NCBI GenBank assembly: GCA_963721365.1
Contig: CAVRJE010000010.1
Span: 1 to 33,619 of the forward strand
From: CAIQPS01 sp963721365
GTDB lineage: Bacteria; Actinomycetota; Thermoleophilia; RBG-16-64-13
Reading direction: 5' to 3'
DNA length: 33,619 bases
Part shown: positions 23,957 to 33,619 of the stretch, piece after piece
How the letters are laid out: each line of letters opens with the position of its first letter
Position numbering within the stretch: the stretch's first letter is position 1
Made by a program: the position numbers and the translations under genes
The notes under the pieces: generated by a model
Seen by the model: only the letters and a program-made list of their open reading frames with translations
The model's database searches: none
Told to the model about the DNA's origin: nothing

Positions 23957-25891
23957 ATGGTCGAACTGACGCACATGTTCGCGCCCCTGCGGATCCGCGA
24001 TCTGACCATACGGAACCGGTTCATGGTGTCGCCGATGGTCATGAACTACTGCACGGCGGACGGGATGGTGACCGACACCTACCTCGCGTATCACGAGGCG
24101 CGGGCCAAGGGCGGCTGGGGCCTTATCGTGACCGAGGACTACGCCATCGACCCGGCCGGCAAGGGCTTCAAGTATCTGGCCGGGCTCTGGGACGACTCGC
24201 AGATAGCCGGCCAGGCGGAACTGACCAAGCGGGTGCACGCCCACGGGGCGGCCATCATCGCCCAGATCTATCACTCGGGCAGGCAGAGCAAGAGAGCCAT
24301 CATCAACGCCGATACCGTCGCTCCGACCGCCATCACCTGTCCCTCCACCCTCGAGATGCCTCGGGAGCTGACGCTCCAGGAAGTGGAGCGGATCGTAGAG
24401 CAGTTCGGCGACGCGGCTCTGCGGGCCAAGAAGGCCGGTTTCGACGGCGTGGAGATCCACGGGGGACATGGCTATCTGGTCTCGGAGTTCATGTCCTCGT
24501 ATTCCAACAAGCGCTTCGACAAGTACGGCGGCAGTCTCTGGAACCGGGCCCGGTTCCCGCTCGAGATCGTCCACAACGTCCGGGAGAAGTGCGGGGACGA
24601 TTTCGTCATCCAGTTCCGTATCTCGGGCGACGAGTTGGTGACGGGCGGGAGGACGATCGAGGACACCAAGGCGATCGTCCGCCTGTTGGAGCAGGCCGGG
24701 GTCGACAGCTTCGACCTCACGGTGGGCACCGACGGCAGCCACTACACGCAGGTGCCGGCGCCGGCGATAGGGCACGGCTGGATCGCGGACTTCGCGGCGG
24801 AAGTCAAGAAGGTCGTCGACGTGCCGGTATTCACGGTGGGGCGGATCAACGATCCCTTGATAGCCGAGGCGATCGTGGCGAGCGGGAAAGCCGACGGCGT
24901 CGCCATGGGCCGGGGCTCGCTGGCCGATCCGGAGCTGCCCAACAAAGCGAGAGAGGGCAGGTTCGAGGACATCATCTACTGCACCGGCTGTATGCAGGGG
25001 TGCGTAGGCAGGGTGTCTGGCGCAGCTTCCGGTGAAGTGCGTGGTGAACCCCAGGACCGGACGAGAGAACGAGTTGGCCATAACACCGGCACCTGTGAAG
25101 AAGAAGGTGTTCGTAGCGGGAGGCGGTCCCGCGGGCATGGAGGCGGCCATAGTCGCGGCCGAGCGCGGCCACGAGGTGACGCTCTTTGAGAAGAGCGGGC
25201 GCCTCGGTGGCCAGTACTACCTGGCTTCTATCCCGCCGATGAAAGGGCGAGATCGCCGCCTTCCTCGCCTGGCAGGTGCACACGATGCACCGGCTGGGGG
25301 TGGAGGTCCATCTCGGCACGCCCCTGACGGCCGCCGCAGTGAAGGAACAGAGAGCCCGACGCAGTCATCGTGGCCACCGGAAGCAAGCCGTCGCCAACGG
25401 GGATCTGGGGATCCGGCCACAGTTTCGTGGTGGACGCCGCGGAAGTGCTTGAAGGGAAGGTGTCGGTGGGCGAGAGCGTGGCCGTCATCGGCGGAGGGAT
25501 GGTGGGCTGCGAAACGGCGAACCACCTCGCGCATCACGGCAAGAGGCCGACGATCGTCGAGATGCTCTCCGACCTCGCACCTGAGGAACCGCGCGACATG
25601 AAGCGGTTTCTCATGGAATCGCTCGAGGAGCGGAAGGTCTCCATCTATACCGATTCCAAGGTGATGGCGATCGACGCGGATGGTCGTGTCAAGGTGTCTC
25701 GCGATGGCGACGTTATCCAGCTCGGACCGTTCGACAACGTGGTGTTGGCCGGCGGCATGCGGCCGGTGAACGGTCTCGCCGGCGAGCTCGAGGGCCTGGT
25801 GGGGAGCCTCAGCGTAGTGGGGGATGCGACCGCGGTCCGGACGGTGCTTGAAGCCATCGAAGAAGGGTACGAGGCGGCGTTGAGCATCTGA
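23957..25891 (+). CDS. Second long OYE/2-enoate-reductase-type enzyme, about three frame breaks
   Basis: About 645 codons. The FMN barrel is complete: MFAPLRIRDLTIRNRFMVSP, AAIIAQIYHSGRQSK, EIHGGHGYLVSEFMSSYSNK with RFDKYGG, VPVFTVGRINDP and DGVAMGRGSLADPELP. The Fe-S motif CTGCMQGC and a following VKCVVNPRTG lie across a break near 25010. FAD and NAD(P)H sites are KKVFVAGGGPAGMEAAIVAA, then after breaks near 25245 and 25348 VIVATGSKPSP and VAVIGGGMVGCETANHLAHH; the end is VVGDATAVRTVLEAIEEGYE. It is related to but clearly diverged from the gene at 21362, so the two may act on successive or different double bonds. Confidence 0.83.
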
Positions 25892-25898
25892 GAGGCTG

Positions 25899-26565
25899 GT
25901 GATCCGTTTGTACACTCTGAGGCTCTATCACGACTCCTACGCTCCCGACAGCCGGACGGCGGAAGATCTCGAAGCCCAGCACAGCATCGCCTACGTCCTG
26001 AAGGGCTCGGCGACGATCAACGGCGAGGCGGTAGGGCAAGACAAAGCCGTCTACTGCAAGGACGTCGCCTGCCGTCGAGGCCGGCCCGGACGGGGCCGTG
26101 GTGTGGCGCTGGGAACTGGTCCGGACGGAGGAACCGAACAACATCGCCTGGGGTGACGGCATCGCGTCGCGGTTGCGCATGTCGCGGCGCATCCGCATGT
26201 TCGAGCTCGTGCCCACGTCGAAGTGGCTCTTCCGGCTCGATTGCATCTACAACAACCGGGGGAGCACGGGGCTGCATTCGCATCCCGGCTCGGGCATCCG
26301 CTGTATGCTCGAGGGGCACCTGCGCGTGGAGTCCGACAAAGGGGAATCGTCCGACAACAGCCTCACCGGCGATTGCTGGTACGAGGAGGGCAGCTACCCG
26401 CTGATCTCCACGTCGGATCCGGGCGAGACCGCGGACTTCCTCCGCGGCATGGTGCTGCCTCCCGAGTACTCCCGGTATCCCGACACGGCCGTCTGGATCG
26501 AGGGCAAGAAGTCCTGCGAATCCGACTGGAAGAGCTACGTGCAGACTGTAGTGACCCTGCTGTAG
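25899..26565 (+). CDS. Cupin-domain protein (larger), one frame break
   Basis: About 222 codons. The N-terminal part (LRLYHDSYAPDSRTAEDLEA, SIAYVLKGSATINGEAVG) looks like a first cupin half-barrel. After a break near 26070 the frame continues GAVVWRWELVRTEEPN, and a second cupin follows with GLHSHPGSGIRCMLEGHLRV, whose HSH supplies two metal ligands, and CWYEEGSYPLI. A GTG at 25899 lies 7 bp after the OYE stop; the ribosome-binding site is weak. Cupins of this kind are dioxygenases, isomerases, decarboxylases or ligand sensors; nothing here fixes which. Its partner cupin follows 13 bp later. Confidence 0.68.
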
Positions 26566-26578
26566 GAGAGGAGCAGCC

Positions 26579-27025
26579 ATGGCAGACAGCAAATGGGACG
26601 CGTACATCGTGACGGAACCCAAGTTCCTCACCGAGATGGCCCACCACGACTTCAAGGATGTCTCCGGGTTCACGTTCCCCGACGAGGTGTACCTCGACAA
26701 GGACCTCCTCAAGGAAGCGAACACCTGGCTCGACATCGTCTGGGTCTGGGACAAGACCGTCCCTCGGGAATTGCCCGGGCTACACTCCCACCCCTTCGCC
26801 GAGATCGTGCTGCTGATAGGCTCCGATCCCAAGAACCTGCGGGACCTGGGCGGAGAGGTGGAGTGGGGGATGGGGGCAGGCGACGACGCCAAGACCTACA
26901 CGTTGACTTCGACCACCGCTATCTACGTGCCCGGCGGGCTACCGCACGGCCCGCTCGTCTACAACCGGGTGGATCGGCCCATCCTGAACATCGCGATCGG
27001 GCTGCAGGCCGGAGACTACGAGTGA
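26579..27025 (+). CDS. Small cupin-like protein
   Basis: 148 residues, intact frame. The centre PGLHSHPFAEIVLLIGSDPK gives a cupin motif 1 with His-X-His and a Glu, and IYVPGGLPHGPLVYNRVDRP gives motif 2 with a His, so a bound metal is plausible. The flanks (WVWDKTVPRELPG, GMGAGDDAKTYTLTSTTAIY) are strand-rich. GGAGAGGAGC precedes the ATG. It overlaps the nitroreductase start as GTGA. It may form a hetero-oligomer with the upstream cupin or provide a metal-dependent step on the pathway intermediate; the reaction is unknown. Confidence 0.7.
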   Translation: MADSKWDAYIVTEPKFLTEMAHHDFKDVSGFTFPDEVYLDKDLLKEANTWLDIVWVWDKTVPRELPGLHSHPFAEIVLLIGSDPKNLRDLGGEVEWGMGAGDDAKTYTLTSTTAIYVPGGLPHGPLVYNRVDRPILNIAIGLQAGDYE

Positions 27026-27653
27026 CCCAGCCGCCGTCGATCGAGGCTGCCGCCAACGAGACGATCAGATCCATCCACCGGCGCCACAGCGTGCGGCTGT
27101 TCACGCGACCGGCCGGTCGGTGACGAGGACCTCACGGGCCCTTCTCAAGGCGGCCAACCAGGCGCCCTCCGCCCACAATCAGCAGGCGTGGAGGTTCTAC
27201 GTACTCCGGCAGGAGCCGAAGAAGGCGGAGCTTGCCGAGTTGATCAGCCGGCGGGCCGGTGACTTCCCCCGGCCCTCGTCCACCCTTCTGCGCATGGCCG
27301 CCCGGAGTATCGCCTCTGCCTCAGTGGTGGTCGGGGTGGCGAACACGGGCGAGCTGATACGGCATGGGGCAGACCTGTTCCAGGTCGACAGGGAAGCGGC
27401 TAGTGATTTCTTCCGCACCATGGAGATCCAGAGCTCGGCGGCCGCGGTGGAGAACCTTCTGCTCGCCGCCACCTCGTTGGATATCGGCTCGGTATGGCTG
27501 GGCATCCTGTTTCTCATCAAGCGGGAGGTGCGCGAGTTCCTGGGCGAGCCCGACGGAGAGTTCATGGCGGTAGTGGCCTTGGGATATCCGGCGAGGACTG
27601 CCACCGGCCCGAGGAAACGCGCGCTGGAAGCTGTCGTCCGGTATCTCGACTAG
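27022..27653 (+). CDS. Nitroreductase-family FMN oxidoreductase, two frame breaks
   Basis: About 210 codons. The GTG at 27022 starts ETIRSIHRRHSVRLF, the FMN-binding opening of nitroreductases; a break near 27107 leads to DRPVGDEDL and another near 27137 to LLKAANQAPSAHNQQAWRFY. Then SAAAVENLLLAATSLDIGSV and EPDGEFMAVVALGYPAR give the rest of the FMN site. Family members reduce nitro groups, quinones, flavins or enones with NAD(P)H, and some are dehydrogenases. It is the last gene of operon B; its stop overlaps the convergent kdpD stop within CTAG. Confidence 0.78.
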
Positions 27654-29738
27654 GTAGCTTCGCTGGAGACGGCTGCCCTGATCAGCTGCCGGTAGGCGCG
27701 GTCGCGGGCGGGTCGCCCGCACCGCTTCGGGACGGTCGCCCGCGACCGCCTCGAGCAGGAAGGCCTGCGGCCAGCGCCGCTGCTCGGACAGTTGGTCCCG
27801 CTCGACTAGCGATTCCTATCTGCCCGGCGATGGTCTCCAACAACCGGCGCGTGTCCGGCGACAGGAGGTAGTGCGTCGTCGGGAGTTCGACCGCGAGGAC
27901 GCCCACGGTGCTCTGGGGGGTCGAAAGGGGCAGATAGATCGCCGGAGCGTCGGGCAGAGTCTCGGTGGCGTTTCCCGCCATCTGCCGGTGCTCGTATGCC
28001 CACGTCGCCACTGCCATCTGGTGAGGCGAGGCGGCCGGTTCCCCGGTGGTGGAGACGACCGGCTCCAGGATGGAACCGTGCGGCAGGTAGATCCTCACGG
28101 GTCGCCCGTAGACCGTCGCCACCTCCTGCTGGGCCGCCACCGCGAGTTGGTGAGACCCAGAGAGCCCCGACAGCGTGCGGCTGAGTCTGTTGAGGATCTC
28201 GAGGCGCTCTTCCCTCTGGCGGGAAGTCTGCACCTGGCGGCGCAGCCGGGCGGCGAGCGTTCCCACGAGAAGGGCCACGGCGGCGAGAACGAGGAGGGTG
28301 ATGAAGTACTGCAGGTCTCTCACCGCGAACGTGTAGTAGGGCGGAACGAAGAAGAAGTCGAAGGCGAGCACCGAGGCTAGCGGCCGCCACGATGCCCGGC
28401 CCCAGGCCCCACCAGATCGCGGCTCCGATGACGGCGGGGATGAAGACGACCGCCTTGTTGGCTTCGGACAGTCCGGCCTTCTGGAGCAGGAAGGCCACCA
28501 CGGAGGCGGCGGCGACAAGACCCAGGGCAGCAAGGTAGGGTGTCCACCGCCTACGAGGCCGGCTGGGCCGGGGCGTGGTCTGCGGCGCCTTCTCCCATCC
28601 CCTCGATCGCATAGATGTCGATGTCGCCGCTCTCGCGCAGCACTCTGTCGACCACGTTGGGCGCTACCACCGCCCGCCATCGGGGCTGCCGGGATTTCCC
28701 AATGACTATCCGGGTGACACCCTGGAGCCGGGCGTAGCTCACGATCTCATCGGCGATGTCGTCCCCGATGAGGGTGACGGTCTCAGCGCCGAGCTGCTCG
28801 GCAAGGCGCATGTTCTCCATGAGGGTCGCGCGCTGGGAGTCGCTTAGGCTGCGGGTCCGGGTGGTCTCGACGCTCGCGGCGATCCAGCGCGCGCTGATGG
28901 AGCTCGCCATCCGTCTGGAGACCCGGATCACCTTGGCCGAGGTCGGGCTCGGGCCGACGCACACGAGCAAGGTGTCGGATATCTTCCAGGTCTGCTCGCG
29001 GGTGCCGGAGGCCAGTCGGGCGGTCTCGATATGTGCATGCGTGCGATCCGCGGTACGGCGGAAGGTGATCTCGCGAAGCGCGCCTAGATTGGGGCCTCGG
29101 AAGAAGTTCTCCATGGCCTGCGCCGCCTTGTCGGGCACGTAGACCTTGCCTTGCCGGACCCGTTCTCGCAGCTCTCCGGGCGGCAGATCGACTACTTCCA
29201 CCGAATCCGCCTCGTCGAAGATGCTATCGGGGACCGTCTCCCGTACCTGGACCCCGGTCGTCTCCCGGATCATGTCGTTCAGGCTCTCCAGATGCTGCAC
29301 GTTGAGGGTCGTGTAGACGTTGATGCCGGCGTCGAGCAACTCCTCCACGTCTTCCCAGCGCTTGGGGTGGCGAAGCCCCGGAGCATTCGTGTGGGCGAGC
29401 TCGTCGACGAGGATGATGTTGGGGCGCCTGGCGAGGGCGGCGTCCAGGTCCAGTTCGCGGAGCGTTATCCCCCGGTACTCCACCGAGAGAGCGGGGAGGG
29501 CTTCGAGGCCCTCAAGCAAGGCATCGGTCTCCCGCCGGCCGTGCGTCTCGACGTATCCCACAACGAGGTCGATACCCGCGGCCGCCTGCCGCTGCGCAGC
29601 CTCGAGCATGGCGTACGTCTTGCCGACGCCCGCCACGTAGCCAAAGAAGATCTTGAGCGTGCCCCGGCGCGAGCGTCGCTCGTCTTCTTGCAGTTGCCTG
29701 AGAAGACTATCCGGGTCTGGACGCTCGAGCTCCCCCAT
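27650..29738 (-). CDS. kdpD: KdpD-type potassium/turgor sensor without histidine-kinase domain, about four frame breaks
   Basis: The N-terminal 395 residues are a complete KdpD input module: KIFFGYVAGVGKTYAMLEAA (Walker A), IILVDELAHTNAPG (Walker B), then a USP domain ending VVDRVLRESGDIDIYAIEG. After a frame break near 28590, membrane helices of the DUF4118 type follow (YLAALGLVAAASVVAFLLQK, FIPAVIGAAIWWGLGPGI; break near 28390; FDFFFVPPYYTFAVRDLQYF), then a GAF-like domain (VEILNRLSRTL region to TRRLLETIAGQIGIA). After further breaks near 27805 and 27690 the frame ends as AYRQLIRAAVSSEAT and a TAG. The total is about 696 codons versus about 850-900 for full KdpD; HisKA and HATPase regions have no room. 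It may also be a split gene with the TAG at 28551 as a real end. Confidence 0.78.
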
Positions 29739-29765
29739 GACCCCTCTCCCTGGTTGCCTTGGGCG

Positions 29766-30418
29766 TTACTTCGACAGCGCGTCGAGCGCGCGATTCAACT
29801 CGAGGACATTCACCCGCGGTTCGCCCAGAAAACCCAGTTGACGGCCGCTAGTGTACTTCTCGACGAGAGTTCTCACGATATCCACGGGTATCCCGCGGAC
29901 TCGGGCGACCCTCGCCACCTGGTATTCTGCCGCCGCCGGACTGATGTGCGGGATCGAGCCCGCTGGCGGACGCCGTTACGAGGTCTATCGGCACCGGAGC
30001 GTCGTTGCCCGGGTCGGCGGCCCGGAGCGCCGCGATGCGGTCGGCGATGGCTGTGAGCAGAGCGGGGTTGGTGGGCCCGAGGTTCGAGCCGGTCGAGGCG
30101 CCCGCGTTGTAGGGCGACGGGGGAGGTGGCCGACGGCCGGGACCAGAAATAGCCGGGGTCGGTGAAGGGTTGTCCGATCAGCTCGGAGCCGGCGATCGTC
30201 CCGTTCTGGACGATCAGACTTCCCTCGGCCTTGTGGTGGAAGAAGGCTTGGCCGATGCCGGTGATGAAGAGCGGATAGATGACGCCCACAAGCACCGCGA
30301 GGGCGACCAGCAGCACCAATGATTGCCGGGCGTACGCCGCGACCCGGCCTCCGCGGGAGCGCGGCTCCCGGTCCACCTCGCCCTCCCGGGCCTCCGCGTT
30401 CTCGCCTCTAGCCAACAT
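29766..30418 (-). CDS. kdpC: KdpC subunit of potassium-transporting ATPase, one frame break
   Basis: About 217 codons. One membrane segment near the N-terminus (SLVLLVALAVLVGVIYPLFI) is followed by TGIGQAFFHHKAEGSLI, ELIGQPFTDPGYFWSRPSAT, the signature of KdpC. After a break near 30115 the frame continues YNAGASTGSNLGPTNPALL, SASGLDPHISPAAAEYQVAR, VARVRGIP and LGEPRVNVLELNRALDALSK, all typical. KdpC assists assembly and ATP use of the KdpB pump. Its ATG overlaps the end of kdpB by 11 bp. A slightly extended acidic/basic N-terminal leader (about 30 residues) precedes the helix. Confidence 0.88.
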
Positions 30419-32520
30419 GGAGAGCCGTCAAGACGAGGTCGAGGATCTTGATCCCGACAAAGGGCACGAGGAGGCCGCCCAACCCGTAGATCGCCAGGTT
30501 GTTCCGCAGGAGGAGGCTCGCCGGCAGTGGGCGGTACTTCACGCCGCGAAGGGCCAGAGGGATGAGCGCCACGATGATGATGGCGTTGAAGATCACTGCC
30601 GAGAGAATGGCGCTCGTCGGCGAATGCAGCCGCATGATGTTGAGCGTGTTCAGTTGCGGATAGGTGGCCGCGAACGCGGCCGGGATGATGGCGAAGTACT
30701 TGGCGATGTCGTTCGCGATGCTGAACGTCGTCAGCGAGCCCCGAGTCATCAGGGTCTGCTTGCCGATGTGGACTATCTCGAGCAGCTTGGTGGGATTCGA
30801 GTCGAGGTCCACCATGTTGCCCGCCTCTTTGGCGGCCTGGGTGCCGGTGTTCATGGCCACGGCGACGTCGGCCTGCGCGAGGGCCGGCGCGTCGTTGGTC
30901 CCATCGCCCGTCATCGCGACGAGATGCCCTCTGCGTCTGGTAGTCGCGGATGAGGCTGAGCTTCGCTTCAGGCGTGGCCTCGGCAAGGAAGTCGTCCACG
31001 CCTGCCTCCGCGGCGATGGAAGCGGCCGTGACCGGGTTGTCGCCGGTGATCATCACCGTTCGGATGCCCATCCGTCTCAGGTCCTGGAAGCGTTCGCGGA
31101 TGCCGCCCTTGACGATGTCTTTGAGGAAGATCACGCCGAGCACGCGGCTTCCGTCCGCGACTACGAGGGGAGTGCCTCCCTGCTTGGCCACGTTCTGCAC
31201 CGCGGCCTGGACCGGCGGCGGGACCGAGCCGCCCCGCTGGCCCACAAATGCTTCCACCGCGTCGGCGGCTCCCTTGCGGATCTCGCGGCCGTCGAGGTCG
31301 GCCCCACTCATGCGGGTCTGCGCGGTGAAGGGGACGAAGGTCGCGTTCAACTCGCTCAGTTCTCGGCCTCTCAGGCCATACTGGTTCTTCGCCAGAACCA
31401 CTATGCTTCGTCCTTCGGGGGTCTCATCGGCCAGAGAGGCAAGCTGAGCCGCGTCCGCCAACTCGGCCATGTCCACTCCCGGAGCGGGGACGAATTCGGC
31501 CGCCTGCCGATTGCCCAGGGTGATGGTGCCGGTCTTGTCGAGAAGGAGTACGTCCACGTCGCCGGCTGCTTCCACAGCCCGTCCCGACATCGCCACGACG
31601 TTCGCCTGGCTCAGCCGATTCATGCCGGCTATCCCTATGGCGGACAGGAGGGCCCCGATGGTGGTCGGCGCCAGGCAGACGAGCAGGGCGGCAAGCACGG
31701 CTATGGAAACCACGGTTCCCTTTCCCGCCACCTCGACACTGAAGCTGGACATCGGCCGAAGAGCGATCACCACGACGAGGAAGATGATGGTAAGGCTGGC
31801 CAGCAGGATGTTGAGTGCGATCTCGTTGGGCGTCTTCTGGCGCTTGGCCCCTTCGACCATGGCGATCATCCGGTCGAGGAAGGTCTCACCCGGCTCCGTG
31901 GTCACCCGCACGATCAGCCAGTCGGAAAGCACGCGGGTGCCGCCGGTCACGGCGCTGCGGTCGCCGCCGCTCTCGCGGATGACCGGCGCGCTCTCGCCTG
32001 TGATGGCGCTCTCGTCTACGGAAGCTGCGCCGACGATGACCTCGCCGTCGGCAGGGATCAACTCGCCGGCCTCCACCAGCACGATGTCGCCCCGCCTGAG
32101 GAGGCCGGAAACGACGCTCTCCGCGCCGGCACCGCGCTCAGGCGCCGACAGCTTGTGGGCCAGCACCTCCTGGCGCGCTTTCCGCAAGGTCTCGGCTTGC
32201 GCCCGTCCCCGCCCTTCGGCCAGGGCCTCGGCAAAATTGGCGAAGACGACCGTGAACCACAGAAGTAGGGATATGGCCAGGGTGAATCCCTTGGAGCCCT
32301 CCGCCATGCCGGCGAGAGACTCGAAGAACAGCACCAAGGTGAGGAAGGCGCCGACCCACACCACGAACATCACCGGATTGCGTACCTGCACCCGCGGGTC
32401 TAGCTTGCGGAACGAGTTCGCCACGGCCTCGACGATCATACGGCGGTCGTAGGACGGCCGCTTGGGCCCTCTCTGGTGGAGGTGCTCGGCTTCGCTCAGT
32501 ATGGGCGTTGTCTCGTCCAT
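30408..32520 (-). CDS. kdpB: KdpB, P-type ATPase subunit for potassium uptake, one frame break
   Basis: About 703 codons, usual length. P-type ATPase landmarks: SVDESAITGESAPVIRES (actuator TGES), LLLDKTGTITLGNRQAAEFV (phosphorylated Asp), FTAQTRMSGADLDGREIRKG (nucleotide domain), MITGDNPVTAASIAAEAGVD and VAMTGDGTNDAPALAQADVA (hinge). The membrane part includes NPVMFVVWVGAFLTLVLFFE and ALLVCLAPTTIGALLSAIGI, the KdpB-specific sequence. A one-base break near 30935 separates LIRDYQTQ from GHLVAMTGDG. It hydrolyses ATP to drive K+ through KdpA. The start overlaps the kdpA stop (TGATG). Confidence 0.93.
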
Positions 32521-33619
32521 CACTGCACCATCATGAGATGTTCGACGATCGGTCCCAGTGCGAGCGCCGGGAAGAAGCTGAGCGCACCGACGACGATGAT
32601 CACGGCGATAAGCAGGCCTACGAAGATGGGGCGGTCCGTCCGAAGCGTGCCGGCGCTTTCTGGGATCAGCTTCTTCTTGGCCAGTGACCCGGCGATGGCC
32701 AGCGTGGGGAGGATGATCCAGAAGCGACCGATCAGCATGGCCAGACCCAGGGCGATGTTGTAGAAGCTGGTGTTGGCGCCCAGGCCGGCGAAGGCGCTGC
32801 CATTGTTGCCCGCGCCCGACGAGAACGCGTAGAGCACTTCGCTCAACCCGTGCGGCCCCGGATTGAGGATCGCGGACGTACCCGCTTGTGAAGACAGCGC
32901 CACGGCGGTGCCGAACAGGATCTCCACCACCGGGATGAGGATGATGAGCGCGGCCATCTTCATCTCGTACATCTCGATCTTCTTGCCCAGGTATTCGGGC
33001 GTTCGCCCCACCATGAGGCCGGCGATGAATACCGCGATGATGGCGAAGACGAGGATCCCGTAGAGACCTGATCCGACGCCTCCGAAGATGACCTCCCCCA
33101 ACTCGATGAGTACCAGCGGGATCATGCCGCCAAGGGGAGTGTACGAATCGTGCATGGAGTCCACCGAGCCGCTGGAGGTGGCGGCGGTGGCGGCGGCCCA
33201 GGTGGCCGATACCCCTATGCCGAAGCGGGTCTCCTTGCCCTCCATGTTGCCGCCGGGCTGGGCGGTCTGGCCGGACGCGACCGCGTGGATATCGGCCCCC
33301 GCGGCCGCCTCTTGGGGCACACCCCTGGCCTCGAACGCGTACGCGGCGACGATCATGCCGACAAGGACGATCATCATGACGCCAAAGATGGCCCATCCCT
33401 GCCTCGTATTGCCGACCATCACGCCGAAGGTGTAGGTAAGTCCCGCGGGAATGAGCATGATCGCCAGCAGCTCCACGAAATTCGAGAACGGCGTCGGGTT
33501 CTCGAAAGGATGGGAGGAGTTGGCGTTGAAGAAGCCGCCGCCGTTGGTCCCCAGTTGCTTGATGGCCACCTGGGATGCCGCGGGCCCGAGGGCGATGCTC
33601 TGATTGGTCACTGACGCGC
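32520..33619 (-). CDS. kdpA: KdpA, potassium-translocating subunit, C-terminal two thirds
   Basis: About 366 residues of KdpA are visible; the frame remains open to the window edge, so the N-terminus (about 190 residues by family length) lies outside. The selectivity-filter loop AIKQLGTNGGGFFNANSSHP with FENPTPF is diagnostic, as are LIPAGLTYTFGVMVGNTRQG, GLYGILVFAIIAVFIAGLMV with GRTPEYLGKKIE, SAGAGNNGSAFAGL-like SSGAGNNGSAFAGLGANTSF and LIGRFWIILPTLAIAGSLAK. Multiple membrane helices form the K+ channel-like pathway of the Kdp pump used at low external potassium. First visible gene of the kdpABCD operon. Confidence 0.93.
   Translation of the reverse strand, partial: ASVTNQSIALGPAASQVAIKQLGTNGGGFFNANSSHPFENPTPFSNFVELLAIMLIPAGLTYTFGVMVGNTRQGWAIFGVMMIVLVGMIVAAYAFEARGVPQEAAAGADIHAVASGQTAQPGGNMEGKETRFGIGVSATWAAATAATSSGSVDSMHDSYTPLGGMIPLVLIELGEVIFGGVGSGLYGILVFAIIAVFIAGLMVGRTPEYLGKKIEMYEMKMAALIILIPVVEILFGTAVALSSQAGTSAILNPGPHGLSEVLYAFSSGAGNNGSAFAGLGANTSFYNIALGLAMLIGRFWIILPTLAIAGSLAKKKLIPESAGTLRTDRPIFVGLLIAVIIVVGALSFFPALALGPIVEHLMMVQ

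Noticed and set aside
23906..25150. A 414-codon minus-strand frame
   Set aside because: It is antisense to the second long OYE gene, with no conserved motif.
28551..29738. Stand-alone 395-aa KdpD input protein as the primary call
   Set aside because: The membrane and GAF-like parts follow immediately in another frame, with a natural linker, at a G-rich run; a frame break in one gene is more likely, though a true split is not excluded.
30664..32268. A 534-codon plus-strand frame
   Set aside because: It is antisense to kdpB, whose DKTGT, TGES and GDGTND motifs define the real gene.

Overview
The window looks like chromosomal DNA from a high-GC actinobacterial-type bacterium. Supporting signs are the high GC content, Thr/Ala-rich linkers behind lipoprotein signals, a twin-arginine lipoprotein signal, GTG/TTG starts and many old-yellow-enzyme (OYE) paralogs. 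The OYE/2-enoate-reductase and Fe-S content points to an anaerobic or facultative deep-branching lineage rather than Streptomyces-like taxa. That placement is inference; the window holds no rRNA or other phylogenetic marker.

Region 1 (1-11.2 kb) is mostly envelope genes on the minus strand. It holds the end of a SurA-like chaperone, a HIT hydrolase, a secreted alkaline phosphatase with a clear terminator, a small FtsH-M41-like protein that has lost its zinc ligands, a lipoprotein, a lipoprotein serpin, a DUF4386 membrane protein next to a zinc-free MDR oxidoreductase, and a tandem pair of paralogous exported proteins. The intergenic gaps carry a short interspersed repeat (about six copies) and one tRNA-like fragment.

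Region 2 (11.2-27.7 kb) is a reductive catabolic locus. Operon A (+) encodes a NuoF-type Fe-S/GltD-type flavoprotein fusion, an MBL-fold hydrolase, a short OYE and a 3-hydroxyacyl-CoA dehydrogenase, coupled by ATGA overlaps. Convergent to it lie modB and modA (no modC) and a broken IclR regulator. Operon B (+) encodes a Tat-exported branched-chain-amino-acid-type binding protein, two long OYE/2-enoate-reductase-type enzymes (FMN + 4Fe-4S + FAD) flanking an isochorismatase-fold protein, two cupins and a nitroreductase. The likely logic is capture of a small, probably unsaturated or aromatic acid, flavin-dependent reduction and CoA-linked oxidation; the substrate cannot be read from sequence. 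The IclR/binding-protein divergent promoter is present twice in a tandem block of roughly 440-480 bp that separates an intact HTH from its ligand-binding domain.

Region 3 (27.65-33.6 kb, minus) is a potassium-uptake operon, kdpA-kdpB-kdpC-kdpD. KdpA runs off the window. KdpD stops after its GAF-like region and has no histidine-kinase domain, and no kdpE is present.

About twenty single-base frame breaks occur in otherwise well-conserved genes from 7.9 kb to 31 kb, with motifs intact on both sides. Many are probably sequence errors. They are recorded gene by gene, and merged coordinates are given for the intended genes.
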